Source: Porphyromonadaceae bacterium UBA7207 (lineage in GTDB: Bacteria > Bacteroidota > Bacteroidia > Bacteroidales > Muribaculaceae). From it: a DNA stretch of 64,000 bases. The notes under the pieces are model-generated. The model was given only the letters and a program-made list of their open reading frames with translations. It had not been told where the DNA came from and did not search any database. Positions 33,111-42,127 of the stretch are shown here, piece by piece; position 1 is the first letter of the stretch, and each line of letters begins with the position of its first letter. The stretch covers positions 5,947 to 69,946 of the forward strand of contig DKUJ01000023.1 of the NCBI GenBank assembly GCA_002490635.1, in the 5' to 3' direction. A program made the position numbers and the translations under genes.

Positions 33111-36100
33111 TTCAGTGAGTCGTTGGGGACGTCGGGCAGCATGCCCTGCCGGACAAGTTCCAGAGAGTCTGCGCGGCTCAAAGTGTCGTTGCCGAGACTT
33201 ATGTTGCCGGCTGCGTCCATTTTGTCGGTCTGCAGACGTGCGAAACGCGAGCGGCGCACGCCGCGGCGGAATACATTCTGAATCTGGCGCACGAGGTTCA
33301 CACGTACGGTGTCGACAATGCCGACACTTTCCACCGCCATTCCGGGCTTGAACTTGGCGCCGCCAAGACGTATTTTGTACTTATCGGGATTTCCTTTGAC
33401 TGTTATGCCGAATTTGAACGGCAACGGCGATTTCAGAACCGATATATGGTAATCGAAGTTCATCGCCAGGTCGTTGGAGCCTACCACACCAAGCCTGTAC
33501 CTGTCGATATCGAACGAGAAGGGGAAAATCTGCATCCGGTTGTCGCGGACGAGCAGTTGCACGCTCATGTGGTCGATGCGGTTGTCGGCGCGGTCGCGGA
33601 AGCGCAGCCATTTGCCGATTGTGCGGTATGTTTCGGCGTTGATGAATGCCAGAGAGTCGCCGCTGAGGTGTACTGCCGCATCGAGGGTGGGCAGTTCCAG
33701 ATTCATGGTGCTGTCGATATCAACCGTGGCGGCGATATCGGCATTGATGGTGCCGCTGAAATCGCGCATGAGCGGCATGATGGAATCGATTGTGGGAACC
33801 AGACTGAGGAAGCGCTCGATGTTGAACCGTTTTAGATTCAATCCCAGCCCGCATTTTATTTCCGAGGCTTGCGGAGCCGAGTACAGAGCGGCCAGCTCGA
33901 GATTTCCGGCATCGGAACTGGCGGTGAGGTTGCTGAGATTCACGGCGCCGTCGAACATCAGTATGCGCCCCGACATATCGGTCAGGTGCAGGTCGGAATA
34001 GTAGATGTTGCTTGCGGCCAGGCTCATGCTTGCGTCCACGTTGACAGGTACGAGCAGTGGGGCGAGTGTGTCGGTTCCTTCCACTGCGTCGGCGAATTCC
34101 CGGTCGAAGCTGTCGTTGTTGTCGAAAGTGCCGCGCGACACCTCGCCTGCCCGCAACCGTTCGGCAAAGGCGGCGCCGGCGAAAGCGGCCGCGGCAAGCT
34201 GGTTCACATCCATGGTGTCGCTGCAGATGTTGAGGTTCACTTTCAGCGGATTGCGGTTGCGTCCGGCAAGGCTGCGGCGGATGTCGCTGATGATTCCGTC
34301 GATGGCGAGGTCGGAGTGGCCGGCCTTGTAGCGCACATTGTCGATGGTTACGGAGTCGTTGTTGAAGTGCACCTGCAGATGTTCCATCCTGTTTCGGATG
34401 GGAAAGTAGGGTGTATAGAGCCGCGCCAGATTCGTTGCTATGTTTCCTTCGAGATGCCATTCGTTGAGGTAGCGGCGGAATCCTTTAGTGAGGCCCCAGT
34501 CGATGATTTCGTTGTTCGCGTTGTCGATTACAGTTCTGGTGCGTCTGCGGTGTGGTCTGCGCCGCCTCTGGGCTATGGCCAGGGCATACACCGAATCGGG
34601 AGGAAGAGTGGGGTAGAGGGCAGCGATGCTGTCGGAGATATGTTTTATTTCGCGGCGTCGGGCGATAACTCCGGGGCGCATGTAGGTGGAGGCGTCCACA
34701 TTGGCATTGTCGAGCATGAAGCGCACAAGAGGCGAGCCGGCAGCCAGCCGTTCGATTCTTGCTCCGAGCAGAATTTCCGGCACATGGCTGTTGCCTTTAT
34801 GGCGCCGGAGGCCTATATGTCCGCTCAGACCACGCAGCCGCATGCCGGCGCTGTCGGTGATGGAAAGCACGCTCATCCTGTCGATTCTTATACCGCCGCC
34901 CATCGGGCGTACGGCTGTGGTGTCGCCGCCGATGCCGGTGTTCTCGACTCCCAAAGCGAGTGTGAGTCCGCTCACGTTCAGCCCCACTCCCGACAGAAGA
35001 GCCCGTGCCGAATCGAGCTGAAGGCTCATGCCCAGAGTCGGAGCATGCGAGGCGGTGTCGCGGCTCTGTATCCGTGAACCGAACCGTAGTGTCACTGTCT
35101 TCACTGTCGCCATTTTGGAGGTGTCGGATTGGAGGTAGTACAGGTTGCGGCCTGTCAGGGAACCGTGCACATCGAGTCCGTGGAATTTTCCTATCTCGAG
35201 CATGGAGAGCCGTCCGCGGGCGTTGATATCAATTTCGAGCTTTCCGGACAGAGCGCCTTGAGCCATTGCTTTGAGTTGCGGTGGAAGATCCGACAGGCGG
35301 GCGTTGCCTTCGAGGTGTCCGGCGAAGGCAGGGTCGGAGAGTAGCCTGGAGACTTCGCCGCGGAAGCTCAGTGCCGTGGCAGGTCCGGCAATAGTGAAGC
35401 GCTCGATTTCCACGGTGGCAAGGTCGTAGTCGGAGCCGTGGAGTTCTGCCACAGCCTCCAGAGAAAGATTGTGGAAGTGTGCCTGCTCTATGCGCAGGGT
35501 CGACTCCGGCACGCTGAGGCGTGCGCGAAGCTGAGGCACGGTGTCGGCTGCGGGAATAAACGGCGATGTCAGCCGGGCCTCGAAAGCCGCTGTGGCATCG
35601 GTGGCGATGGCGCTGCGGCTTAGTCCCATGTTTCGCAGGATACTGTCGGGAACAAGCTGCAGAATACTGTCGATGGCTACTGGCGCCATGGCCAGGCGTG
35701 CGGAATCGACCCGCAGTGTTGTGCCGAAAGCGAGAGCGGCATCCACAGTGGCCTCCACAAAGGCGCCGCGCAGGCTGAAATCCTTCAGGGCTATGGCTGT
35801 CGGTTGCTGCGGACTCCAGTGCACACGTCCGTCGAGTCCGAAGCGTATATTGTCGAGGTCGACTATCTGGCGTGCCACGGGGCTGTCGAGGCGCCCGTCG
35901 ACACGCAATGCGTATTCAGGCGAGGCATGCCCGTCGAGGCTGATTTCGCGGAGGAGGACAATGGTAGCGGATGTGGAGTCGCGGGCGTCGAAGTACCGGA
36001 ATGCCCTTGGCTCCTCGATTGCTATGCGGTGGAAGGAGAACGGAGGTATGGCTGTAGGTGCGGATGTGTCGGCAATTGTGTCGGCCGGAGCATTGTAGAT

Positions 36101-36565
36101 ATCGAAGTTTCCGCGGCCACTGTTGTCGATAACCATATTTATGGCCGGACGCAACAGTTCCACTCTGTGCAGGGCAATCTCTCCACGACTCAGCATGGCG
36201 CCGATGTCCACCGATGCCGACAGCCTGTCGAAGCTCAGCAGCGAGTCGGAATATGCAGGCAGAGCTGTATTGGCGTCCTGTCCTGCGAATGCATGGGAAA
36301 TCAGGGCAAGGGAGTCGATCTGCAGCCTCAGAATCGGGAATGCGGGTTTGAAAGCCAGTTCGGCACGGGCAAGTTTCAGTTCGGCGTCGAGATTGTTTTC
36401 GGCGAGCCGCTCGATCAAAGGAGTGAGACGGTCGGGATTAAGTATTTTTACCGTGCATATCAAGGCGGCGGCGCCGGCGAGCAACACTGCCATGGCAGTC
36501 CATGCGACCACGGCGAGTATGCGTCCGGCAATTCTGCGGAATCTGGCTGGAAAAATATTTGGCAT
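33107..36565 (-). CDS. Large AsmA-family envelope protein
   Basis: A 1152-residue protein with one N-terminal membrane segment (about residues 12-36) and then a very long periplasmic region of repeated beta strands, ending in the AsmA-type C-terminal pattern (LAMNFDYHISVLKSPLPFKFGITVKGNPDKYKIRLGGAKF). AsmA/TamB-like proteins bridge the periplasm and move phospholipids or assist outer-membrane protein assembly; which one applies is not known. I chose the ATG at 36565, directly after the DUF5715 stop, because the frame further upstream runs into that gene. Its own end overlaps the HAD gene by 4 bases. Confidence 0.85.
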   Translation of the reverse strand: MPNIFPARFRRIAGRILAVVAWTAMAVLLAGAAALICTVKILNPDRLTPLIERLAENNLDAELKLARAELAFKPAFPILRLQIDSLALISHAFAGQDANTALPAYSDSLLSFDRLSASVDIGAMLSRGEIALHRVELLRPAINMVIDNSGRGNFDIYNAPADTIADTSAPTAIPPFSFHRIAIEEPRAFRYFDARDSTSATIVLLREISLDGHASPEYALRVDGRLDSPVARQIVDLDNIRFGLDGRVHWSPQQPTAIALKDFSLRGAFVEATVDAALAFGTTLRVDSARLAMAPVAIDSILQLVPDSILRNMGLSRSAIATDATAAFEARLTSPFIPAADTVPQLRARLSVPESTLRIEQAHFHNLSLEAVAELHGSDYDLATVEIERFTIAGPATALSFRGEVSRLLSDPAFAGHLEGNARLSDLPPQLKAMAQGALSGKLEIDINARGRLSMLEIGKFHGLDVHGSLTGRNLYYLQSDTSKMATVKTVTLRFGSRIQSRDTASHAPTLGMSLQLDSARALLSGVGLNVSGLTLALGVENTGIGGDTTAVRPMGGGIRIDRMSVLSITDSAGMRLRGLSGHIGLRRHKGNSHVPEILLGARIERLAAGSPLVRFMLDNANVDASTYMRPGVIARRREIKHISDSIAALYPTLPPDSVYALAIAQRRRRPHRRRTRTVIDNANNEIIDWGLTKGFRRYLNEWHLEGNIATNLARLYTPYFPIRNRMEHLQVHFNNDSVTIDNVRYKAGHSDLAIDGIISDIRRSLAGRNRNPLKVNLNICSDTMDVNQLAAAAFAGAAFAERLRAGEVSRGTFDNNDSFDREFADAVEGTDTLAPLLVPVNVDASMSLAASNIYYSDLHLTDMSGRILMFDGAVNLSNLTASSDAGNLELAALYSAPQASEIKCGLGLNLKRFNIERFLSLVPTIDSIMPLMRDFSGTINADIAATVDIDSTMNLELPTLDAAVHLSGDSLAFINAETYRTIGKWLRFRDRADNRIDHMSVQLLVRDNRMQIFPFSFDIDRYRLGVVGSNDLAMNFDYHISVLKSPLPFKFGITVKGNPDKYKIRLGGAKFKPGMAVESVGIVDTVRVNLVRQIQNVFRRGVRRSRFARLQTDKMDAAGNISLGNDTLSRADSLELVRQGMLPDVPNDSLK

Positions 36566-36567
36566 TG

Positions 36568-37356
36568 TCACAAAGAGGTAAGAGAGTCGGTTGGCGCACA
36601 AACCGTTATATGGAAACATCCCTGTCTGCGTTCGTGTTTCACCACACATCTTCCTTGGGCGCGCAGTCCGGCGACGATTTCGCCGAGCAGGTTCTTGAGG
36701 TCCTCGAAGGTACGTTTGGTGGCGGTGGTGTCGTCGCAGATGAATTTGCTGTAGCTGAGGTCGAATGTCGTGCCATAGCTGTGGGCGCTTTCAGAGCTGG
36801 CGTTGCGGTTTACTCGGCGCAGACTGCGCACGCTGCTTCCTGTGCGCAGCATGCTGGTGACCTTGGGGCGGTATGCCCCTCCGCCGCGGCTGGCGAGGCT
36901 GTCGGCAAATCCCCGGCATATATCGTGCAGAAGTGTGGCGGCTTCTTCGGTGAGATATGGGTAGGAGTGGGTGAGCCTGTCGACAAGAAACAAATCGCAG
37001 GAGCGCACATGTACCATCCCCGAAGTGTTGAGCCACGCATCGCGGGAGTTTTCGATGGGCTTTATGCCGGCTCGTCTGGCATGTTCCATGTGCACCCCGT
37101 TGAGATCGGAGAAAACCGACGCCAGCGAGCCGCCGATGGGGCGTAGCGGCAGCCTGCGGCATCCGTTGTCGGGTGCTGGGTAGCCGCGGCTGTCCCATAC
37201 CGTCGATGATGTCTGCGGCTGCAGCAGAACCGCCAGGTCGCTGTCGGGCGTGCTGTCGTAGCATCCTGTGGCGACAGCAGCCATGGCGGCTGTCGCCATC
37301 AGAGGCATGCCTATCCGTGATAGTATTGATTTCGGCACTTCTGTGAGTTCTTTCAC
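36568..37356 (-). CDS. DUF5715 lipoprotein, M15 peptidase-like
   Basis: A 262-residue putative lipoprotein: hydrophobic leader with a possible lipobox ending ATGC (Cys near residue 32). The C-terminal half has SSESAHSYGTTFDLSYSKF, which has the H-x6-D form of the zinc site of M15 D,D-carboxypeptidases (S-x-H-x-x-G-x-A-x-D), and a later histidine in GCFHITV that could be the third ligand. The family is DUF5715; the peptidase link is inference from these residues. The start appears to be a GTG at 37356, just 4 bases after the -7 element, so translation may be leaderless. Confidence 0.75.
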   Translation of the reverse strand: MKELTEVPKSILSRIGMPLMATAAMAAVATGCYDSTPDSDLAVLLQPQTSSTVWDSRGYPAPDNGCRRLPLRPIGGSLASVFSDLNGVHMEHARRAGIKPIENSRDAWLNTSGMVHVRSCDLFLVDRLTHSYPYLTEEAATLLHDICRGFADSLASRGGGAYRPKVTSMLRTGSSVRSLRRVNRNASSESAHSYGTTFDLSYSKFICDDTTATKRTFEDLKNLLGEIVAGLRAQGRCVVKHERRQGCFHITVCAPTDSLTSL

Positions 37357-37360
37357 CGAG

Positions 37361-37368
37361 CAAAGTTA
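37361..37368 (-). promoter_or_regulatory. -7 element of the DUF5715 gene
   Basis: TAACTTTG on the minus strand (37368-37361), full consensus, 4 bases from the GTG start. No clear -33 box. Confidence 0.55.
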
Positions 37369-37389
37369 GGCAATTATGTCCTATTTTGC

Positions 37390-37397
37390 TAATTTTG
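37390..37397 (+). promoter_or_regulatory. -7 element of the LuxR/di-iron regulator
   Basis: TAATTTTG, full consensus, 4 bases before the ATG at 37402. Only 21 bases separate it from the divergent element of the DUF5715 gene. A leaderless transcript is predicted. Confidence 0.55.
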
Positions 37398-37401
37398 CCT
37401 T

Positions 37402-38352
37402 ATGATAGAAGCCAACCGGCCATATGCTCTTGAGGATACGCTGAGCGATTTGATTTGCGACAACAGGCAGCTGCTGATGGCAATAAGTCGCTTCGGAATC
37501 CCTCTGAGCCTTGCGGGGCGTCCTGTGTCGGAGCTCGGAGAATGTGCGGGAGTGAATCCTCACACGTTTCTGGCAGTGGCTAACCTGACCAGCGGCAGGG
37601 AATATTCAGTCGACGGGGTCGACCTGGCTTCTCTCGTTGGATATCTTAAGCGTGCACATGCTTATTTTCTGGACTTCTTTCTGCCAGGAATACGACGCAA
37701 ACTGCTCGATGCCATAGATTTCGGCGCTGATCCCGACCTTGCCTCGGGTGTGCTCAGGTTTTTCGACGATTATGTCGGCGAGGTGCGGCGGCATATGGGC
37801 TATGAGAACGACAATCTTTTCGCCTATGTCGACCGGCTGCTGGCCGGCGAGCGCGATGCCGGCTACACAGTAGGAATCTTCGCCGCCCACCACGATGCCG
37901 TGTCGCATAAGCTGAGAAGGCTTAAGGATGTGCTGATGCGGTACTGTCCGCCTGGCAACGCCGATTTGCTCAACAGTGTGCTGTTCGACATCATCAATTG
38001 CGAGGACGACCTCGAATGCCACTGCCGTGTTGAGGACAATATTCTTGTTCCCGTTGTCGCAAGAGTGGAGAGCAGTATTGTGCCTACAGCTTGTTCGCAG
38101 CCCGGCAAGACGGTGGATTCTGACAGTCCGGAAGCCGACATACGCCTCGGACGCCGCGAACGCGAGATAATAGCAGCAGTGGCAAAAGGGTGGAGCAACA
38201 AGGAGATTGCCGACAGACTGTGTATCTCCGTGCACACCGTTGCGACACACCGCCGCAACATCTGCGCCAAACTGGCAATCCATTCATCGGCAGGACTCAC
38301 GGTCTATGCCATACTGAACGGACTGGTGGACCTCAAGGACATCGATTTATGA
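37402..38352 (+). CDS. LuxR-type transcriptional regulator with YtfE/RIC-like hemerythrin (di-iron) domain
   Basis: A 316-residue fusion. Residues 8-65 resemble the ScdA/DUF542 N-terminal region of RIC proteins but without its Cys-Cys pair. Residues about 80-220 form a hemerythrin-like helical bundle with His86, His131, Glu135, His163/164, His207 and Glu211; the spacing is nearly the same as the di-iron ligands of E. coli YtfE (84, 129, 133, 160, 204, 208). Residues about 250-316 are a LuxR helix-turn-helix (SNKEIADRLCISVHTVATHRRNICAKL). It likely senses nitric oxide, oxygen or iron state and switches transcription; that is inference. The unknown small gene 31 bases downstream is a candidate partner. 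Confidence 0.85.
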   Translation: MIEANRPYALEDTLSDLICDNRQLLMAISRFGIPLSLAGRPVSELGECAGVNPHTFLAVANLTSGREYSVDGVDLASLVGYLKRAHAYFLDFFLPGIRRKLLDAIDFGADPDLASGVLRFFDDYVGEVRRHMGYENDNLFAYVDRLLAGERDAGYTVGIFAAHHDAVSHKLRRLKDVLMRYCPPGNADLLNSVLFDIINCEDDLECHCRVEDNILVPVVARVESSIVPTACSQPGKTVDSDSPEADIRLGRREREIIAAVAKGWSNKEIADRLCISVHTVATHRRNICAKLAIHSSAGLTVYAILNGLVDLKDIDL

Positions 38353-38383
38353 ACCTTAGAGCTTTTTATTGCGTTAACATACC

Positions 38384-38854
38384 ATGAAACAAACAGATGT
38401 GAGCATCAGCCTGAAGTCCGTGCGGGAAATCCGCGGGGCAAGCGTTGTGAACAGGCGCGCAGCCCTAAGGGCCGCCGGAAAGCCCGTACAGGTCGATATG
38501 GCCGTGCGTGTTGTCCCCGATATCGACAGATCCACGGTGAGCCTTCTGGTTACCGCTTCCTACATTTATGCAGGGCCGTTGCGGCGGGAAAGACTCATGA
38601 CATGCTCCGCACTGGCCGCTTTTGAAATCGAAAACCTCATGCAGCACGTGGAAATCAACGGCGAGGATGTGGTGGTGGCCAGCAGGGTTATGATGACCAT
38701 GCTCGGAATCGCCGTGGGTGCTTTGCGGGGCATCATTGCCGTGCGCACGGCAGGAACCACACTTGCCAACCGACCGCTTCCGATAATCGACCTCACGGCA
38801 CTGATGTACCGCCTGCACTACGGCTCAGCCCCGGAGGCGGTGTTCCGCACCTGA
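38384..38854 (+). CDS. Hypothetical protein, possible SecB-like fold
   Basis: A 156-residue soluble protein without signal peptide or membrane segment. The N-terminal 70 residues are strand-rich (SISLKSVREIRG, VDMAVRVVPDIDRSTVSLLVTASYIY), then a long helix-like segment (MMTMLGIAVGALRGIIAVRTAGTT) and PLPIIDLTAL at the end. The strand-strand-helix-PP-LP order resembles SecB chaperones; this is a weak inference. It lies 31 bases after the di-iron regulator on the same strand, so the two are probably co-expressed. Its last 30 bases overlap the convergent MATE gene. Confidence 0.7.
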   Translation: MKQTDVSISLKSVREIRGASVVNRRAALRAAGKPVQVDMAVRVVPDIDRSTVSLLVTASYIYAGPLRRERLMTCSALAAFEIENLMQHVEINGEDVVVASRVMMTMLGIAVGALRGIIAVRTAGTTLANRPLPIIDLTALMYRLHYGSAPEAVFRT

Positions 38855-40117
38855 ACGCAGCATAAGCCATTCGGCAAGCCCCCTTACAAGAAGATATGAA
38901 TCGAAAGCCAGCCACAGCCCGTGGTTGGCCAGCGATGTTTTCGACAGCGCCCATATCGAGAAGAACACTGCTGCGGCCAGTGCCATGGCCACGAGCATGA
39001 TGCGGGTGCGGGTGAGGCCTACGAGTATGCCGTCGTAGACAAATGCCATGAAGCCGCACAAGGGCATTGCCACGGCCCACGGCAAGTACATGGTCGCGAC
39101 CTCCACGATTTCCGGTCTGTCGGTGAGCAGCGAGCATATCCATTTGCCGAAACCGGCATACAGCAGCCCGAAAACCACGGCGAATCCAAGTCCGATGCGC
39201 ACAAGAGCGCGCTCGAGCCGCTTCACACCGTCGGCAGGACCGTTACTGTGGTATTTTCCCGACAGTGCCTCGGCGGCATAGGCGAAACCGTCCATAAAGA
39301 ATGAGAATAGCATGAACAGCTGCAGCAGAAGAGCGTTTGCGGCAAGCACGTCGACTCCGGCCGAGGCTCCGCTGTGTGTGAACCATAAAGTAACGGCCAC
39401 AAGGCAGGCTGTGCGCAGAAAGATGTCGGCGTTGATGCTGAAGAAACGGACGAGAAGCCTTGTCTGCAGTATTACTCGCGCTTCAGGTATCCTCGGGTGG
39501 AACCGGCGGGCTATTATCGCCAGCGCAAGAAATGCGCCTGCCCACTGCGCCACAAGTGTGCCGGAGGCGACACCATCGATGGTTCTGCCCAAACCATACA
39601 CCAGGGTGGCGCTTACCGCTATGTTCACGAGATTGGTGGCTATGGCCACATACATCGTGGCGCGCGTGTCCTGCATGCCCACCAGCCATCCCATGGCTGA
39701 ATAGGTGGCCATAACTGCGGGTGCGCCCCATATGCAGATGCTGAAATACTCAAGTGCGTACGGTGTGGCGCGGTCGGCGTCCATGAAGTCGATGACCGTC
39801 GGTCCCAGCAGGCCTCCGGCTGCTATCAGCGCAATCCCTATGGCCGCCGCGGTTGCCAGCGAGCGGGCAAGGATGTCGCCGCCGTCCTCGCCACGGCCGC
39901 AGGCCTGGGCGGAGAGACCGCAGGTGCCCATGCGCAGGAAATTGAAGAGCCAGTAAAGGACATTGAACACGGTTCCGCCAACAGCGATTGCCGCCATATA
40001 CACGGCATCGCCGATATGGCCGGTGATGGCCATGTCGGCGATGCCCAGTAGGGGTGTCGTTATGTTGGTGGCTATGGCAGGGAGTGCCAGCGCCAGAATC
40101 TCCTTGCGGAGGGTCAT
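38825..40117 (-). CDS. MATE-family efflux transporter
   Basis: A 430-residue permease with about twelve hydrophobic segments. The start MTLRKEILALALPAIATNITTPLLGIADMAITGHIGD is the classical DinF/NorM opening, and the second half repeats the pattern (LVAVTLWFTHSGASAG and ANALLLQLFMLFSFFMDGFAYAAEAL). It exports cationic or planar compounds in exchange for sodium or protons; substrate unknown. The ATG at 40117 overlaps the OPT stop by 4 bases; the frame is open further upstream but that part is inside the OPT gene. Confidence 0.92.
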   Translation of the reverse strand: MTLRKEILALALPAIATNITTPLLGIADMAITGHIGDAVYMAAIAVGGTVFNVLYWLFNFLRMGTCGLSAQACGRGEDGGDILARSLATAAAIGIALIAAGGLLGPTVIDFMDADRATPYALEYFSICIWGAPAVMATYSAMGWLVGMQDTRATMYVAIATNLVNIAVSATLVYGLGRTIDGVASGTLVAQWAGAFLALAIIARRFHPRIPEARVILQTRLLVRFFSINADIFLRTACLVAVTLWFTHSGASAGVDVLAANALLLQLFMLFSFFMDGFAYAAEALSGKYHSNGPADGVKRLERALVRIGLGFAVVFGLLYAGFGKWICSLLTDRPEIVEVATMYLPWAVAMPLCGFMAFVYDGILVGLTRTRIMLVAMALAAAVFFSIWALSKTSLANHGLWLAFDSYLLVRGLAEWLMLRSGAEHRLRG

Positions 40118-42102
40118 ACCTTGGCGCGGCGGGATGCCAGGTACAGGTATGCTATGATGGCGGCATAGGCCACCAGGCCGAGAATCTGCGGGCGGAATTC
40201 CATGCCGTTTGTGGGCACAGGCACGCCGAACATGATGGTGAGGGCTGCGAATACTCCGAAGAGTGCGCCGCCGGCGATGAGGCCTGAGGAAATGAGAGTG
40301 CCCCGGTCGTTGCGGGCGCGGCATACTTCTTTGTTTTTCGAGCTGTGGTTCACGGCATAGGAAACCAGACCGCCAACGAGCATGGGGGTGTTGAGCGACA
40401 GGGGCAGGAACATGCCCAGACAGAACGGCAGGGCGGGAACGCCGAGCCAGTTCAGAAGCACGGCCAGAAGGGCGCCGATTATGTAGAGGGTCCAGGGTGT
40501 GTCGCCGCCCATCATCATAGGCTCGATAACCTGAGCCATTGCATTGGCCTGAGGAGCCTGGAGGGCGCCTTCGCCGGTGAAGCCGTAAACGTTGTTGAGA
40601 AGCATCATCACTGCGCCGACAGTGGCTGCCGAAACAAGAGTGCCGAGGAATTTCCAGCTTTCCTGTGTGCGGGGTGTGGAGCCGAGCCAGTAGCCGATCT
40701 TGAGGTCGGTGACAAAGCCGCCGGCCATGGAGAGTGCTGTGCACACAACGCCGCCGAGCACCATGGCTGCAACGATGCCGGAGGTGCCTTTAAGGCCTAT
40801 GGCAACGAAAACGCCGGCTGCCACAATAAGGGTCATGATGGTCATGCCGCTCACTGGGTTGCTGCCGACAATGGCTATGGCGTTGGCGGCTACTGTGGTG
40901 AACAGGAACGCGATCACCGTTACCACAACCCAGGCCACCAGTGCCTGCCAGAAAGTGTTGATGACACCCAGCCAGAAGAACAGAAACACTGCCACAAGGG
41001 CTATCACGGTGAAATAGGCGATGTGCTTCATGGAGATGTCGGTCTGCCAGCGCACGGCCTTGCGGTCGCCCTGGGCGCCTTTAAGCTCACGTGCGGCAAG
41101 GCCGAAGGCGCTTCCGATGATGGAGCGGCTTTTGATGATGCCGATAATGCCTGCCATGGCTATGCCGCCGATGCCGATAAGCCTTGCATGTGTGCTGAAG
41201 ATTTCAGCGGTGCTCATGGCGCGGATGGCATCGGTGCCGTAGGTGCCGAGCAGAGGAATGATGAACCACCACACGAACACGGAGCCTGCGAATATTATGA
41301 ATGCATATTTGAGTCCTACGATGTAGCCCAGGCCGAGCACCGCGGCTCCGGTATTGCACGACATCACGAACTTGGTCTTGGCGGCGAGCGCCTGGCCCCA
41401 GCTGTAGGCTGTTGTGGTGATGGTTTCGGTCCATACTCCGAGAGTGGCTACGATATAGTCGTAGACGCCACCTATCAGCGAGGCTGTTATCAGCAGCTTG
41501 GCCTGGCCGCCGGTGCTGCTCTTTGCGGCGTTGCCGCTGACGAGCACCTGAGTGGTGGCGGTGGCTTCAGGGAAAGGATATTTGCCATGCATATCCTTTA
41601 CAAAATACTTGCGGAAGGGTATGAAGAACAGAATGCCGAGAATGCCGCCCAGCAGTGAACTGAGGAAAATCTGCAGGAAGTCGATGGTGATTTCGCGGTA
41701 TTTCGCCTGGAGGATGTAGAGGGCGGGAAGGGTGAAGATGGCGCCGGCGACAATCACGCCCGAGCAGGCGCCGATGCTCTGGATTATTATGTTCTGTCCG
41801 AGGGCGTCTTTCTTTCCCAGCATGCCGCTGAGACCTACTGCGATGATGGCGATGGGAATGGCAGCCTCGAATACCTGGCCGACCTTAAGGCCAAGATAGG
41901 CGGCGGCAGCGCTGAAAATCACTGCCAGGACAAGACCCGTCCCCACCGAGTACAGCGTGGCTTCCGGATATTTTCGCGCCGGATGCATCACCGGGCGGTA
42001 CTCTTCGTCGGCGGCAAGCTCGCTGAAGGCGTTTTCTGGAAGATCCACCGGATCCACATCCGCTGGCGGAAGGTCAGGAATCCTGTTGGTGTGTGGTTTC
42101 AT
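40114..42102 (-). CDS. Oligopeptide transporter, OPT family
   Basis: A 662-residue membrane protein with about sixteen hydrophobic segments. OPT hallmarks include EATLYSVGTGLVLAVIFSAAAAYLGLKVGQVFEAAIPIAIIAV near residues 45-90, GKYPFPEATATTQVL, and NPVSGMTIMTL. The bacterial OPT branch takes up small peptides or metal-peptide complexes with protons. Length is normal. It overlaps the MATE gene by 4 bases and begins 25 bases after mltD. Confidence 0.93.
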   Translation of the reverse strand: MKPHTNRIPDLPPADVDPVDLPENAFSELAADEEYRPVMHPARKYPEATLYSVGTGLVLAVIFSAAAAYLGLKVGQVFEAAIPIAIIAVGLSGMLGKKDALGQNIIIQSIGACSGVIVAGAIFTLPALYILQAKYREITIDFLQIFLSSLLGGILGILFFIPFRKYFVKDMHGKYPFPEATATTQVLVSGNAAKSSTGGQAKLLITASLIGGVYDYIVATLGVWTETITTTAYSWGQALAAKTKFVMSCNTGAAVLGLGYIVGLKYAFIIFAGSVFVWWFIIPLLGTYGTDAIRAMSTAEIFSTHARLIGIGGIAMAGIIGIIKSRSIIGSAFGLAARELKGAQGDRKAVRWQTDISMKHIAYFTVIALVAVFLFFWLGVINTFWQALVAWVVVTVIAFLFTTVAANAIAIVGSNPVSGMTIMTLIVAAGVFVAIGLKGTSGIVAAMVLGGVVCTALSMAGGFVTDLKIGYWLGSTPRTQESWKFLGTLVSAATVGAVMMLLNNVYGFTGEGALQAPQANAMAQVIEPMMMGGDTPWTLYIIGALLAVLLNWLGVPALPFCLGMFLPLSLNTPMLVGGLVSYAVNHSSKNKEVCRARNDRGTLISSGLIAGGALFGVFAALTIMFGVPVPTNGMEFRPQILGLVAYAAIIAYLYLASRRAKV

Positions 42103-42127
42103 AATGCGATAGTATTAGGATTAGATG

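Noticed and set aside
40118..40744. Upstream extension of the MATE frame by about 200 codons
   Set aside because: It lies wholly inside the OPT gene, and the MATE family N terminus begins exactly at the ATG 40117.
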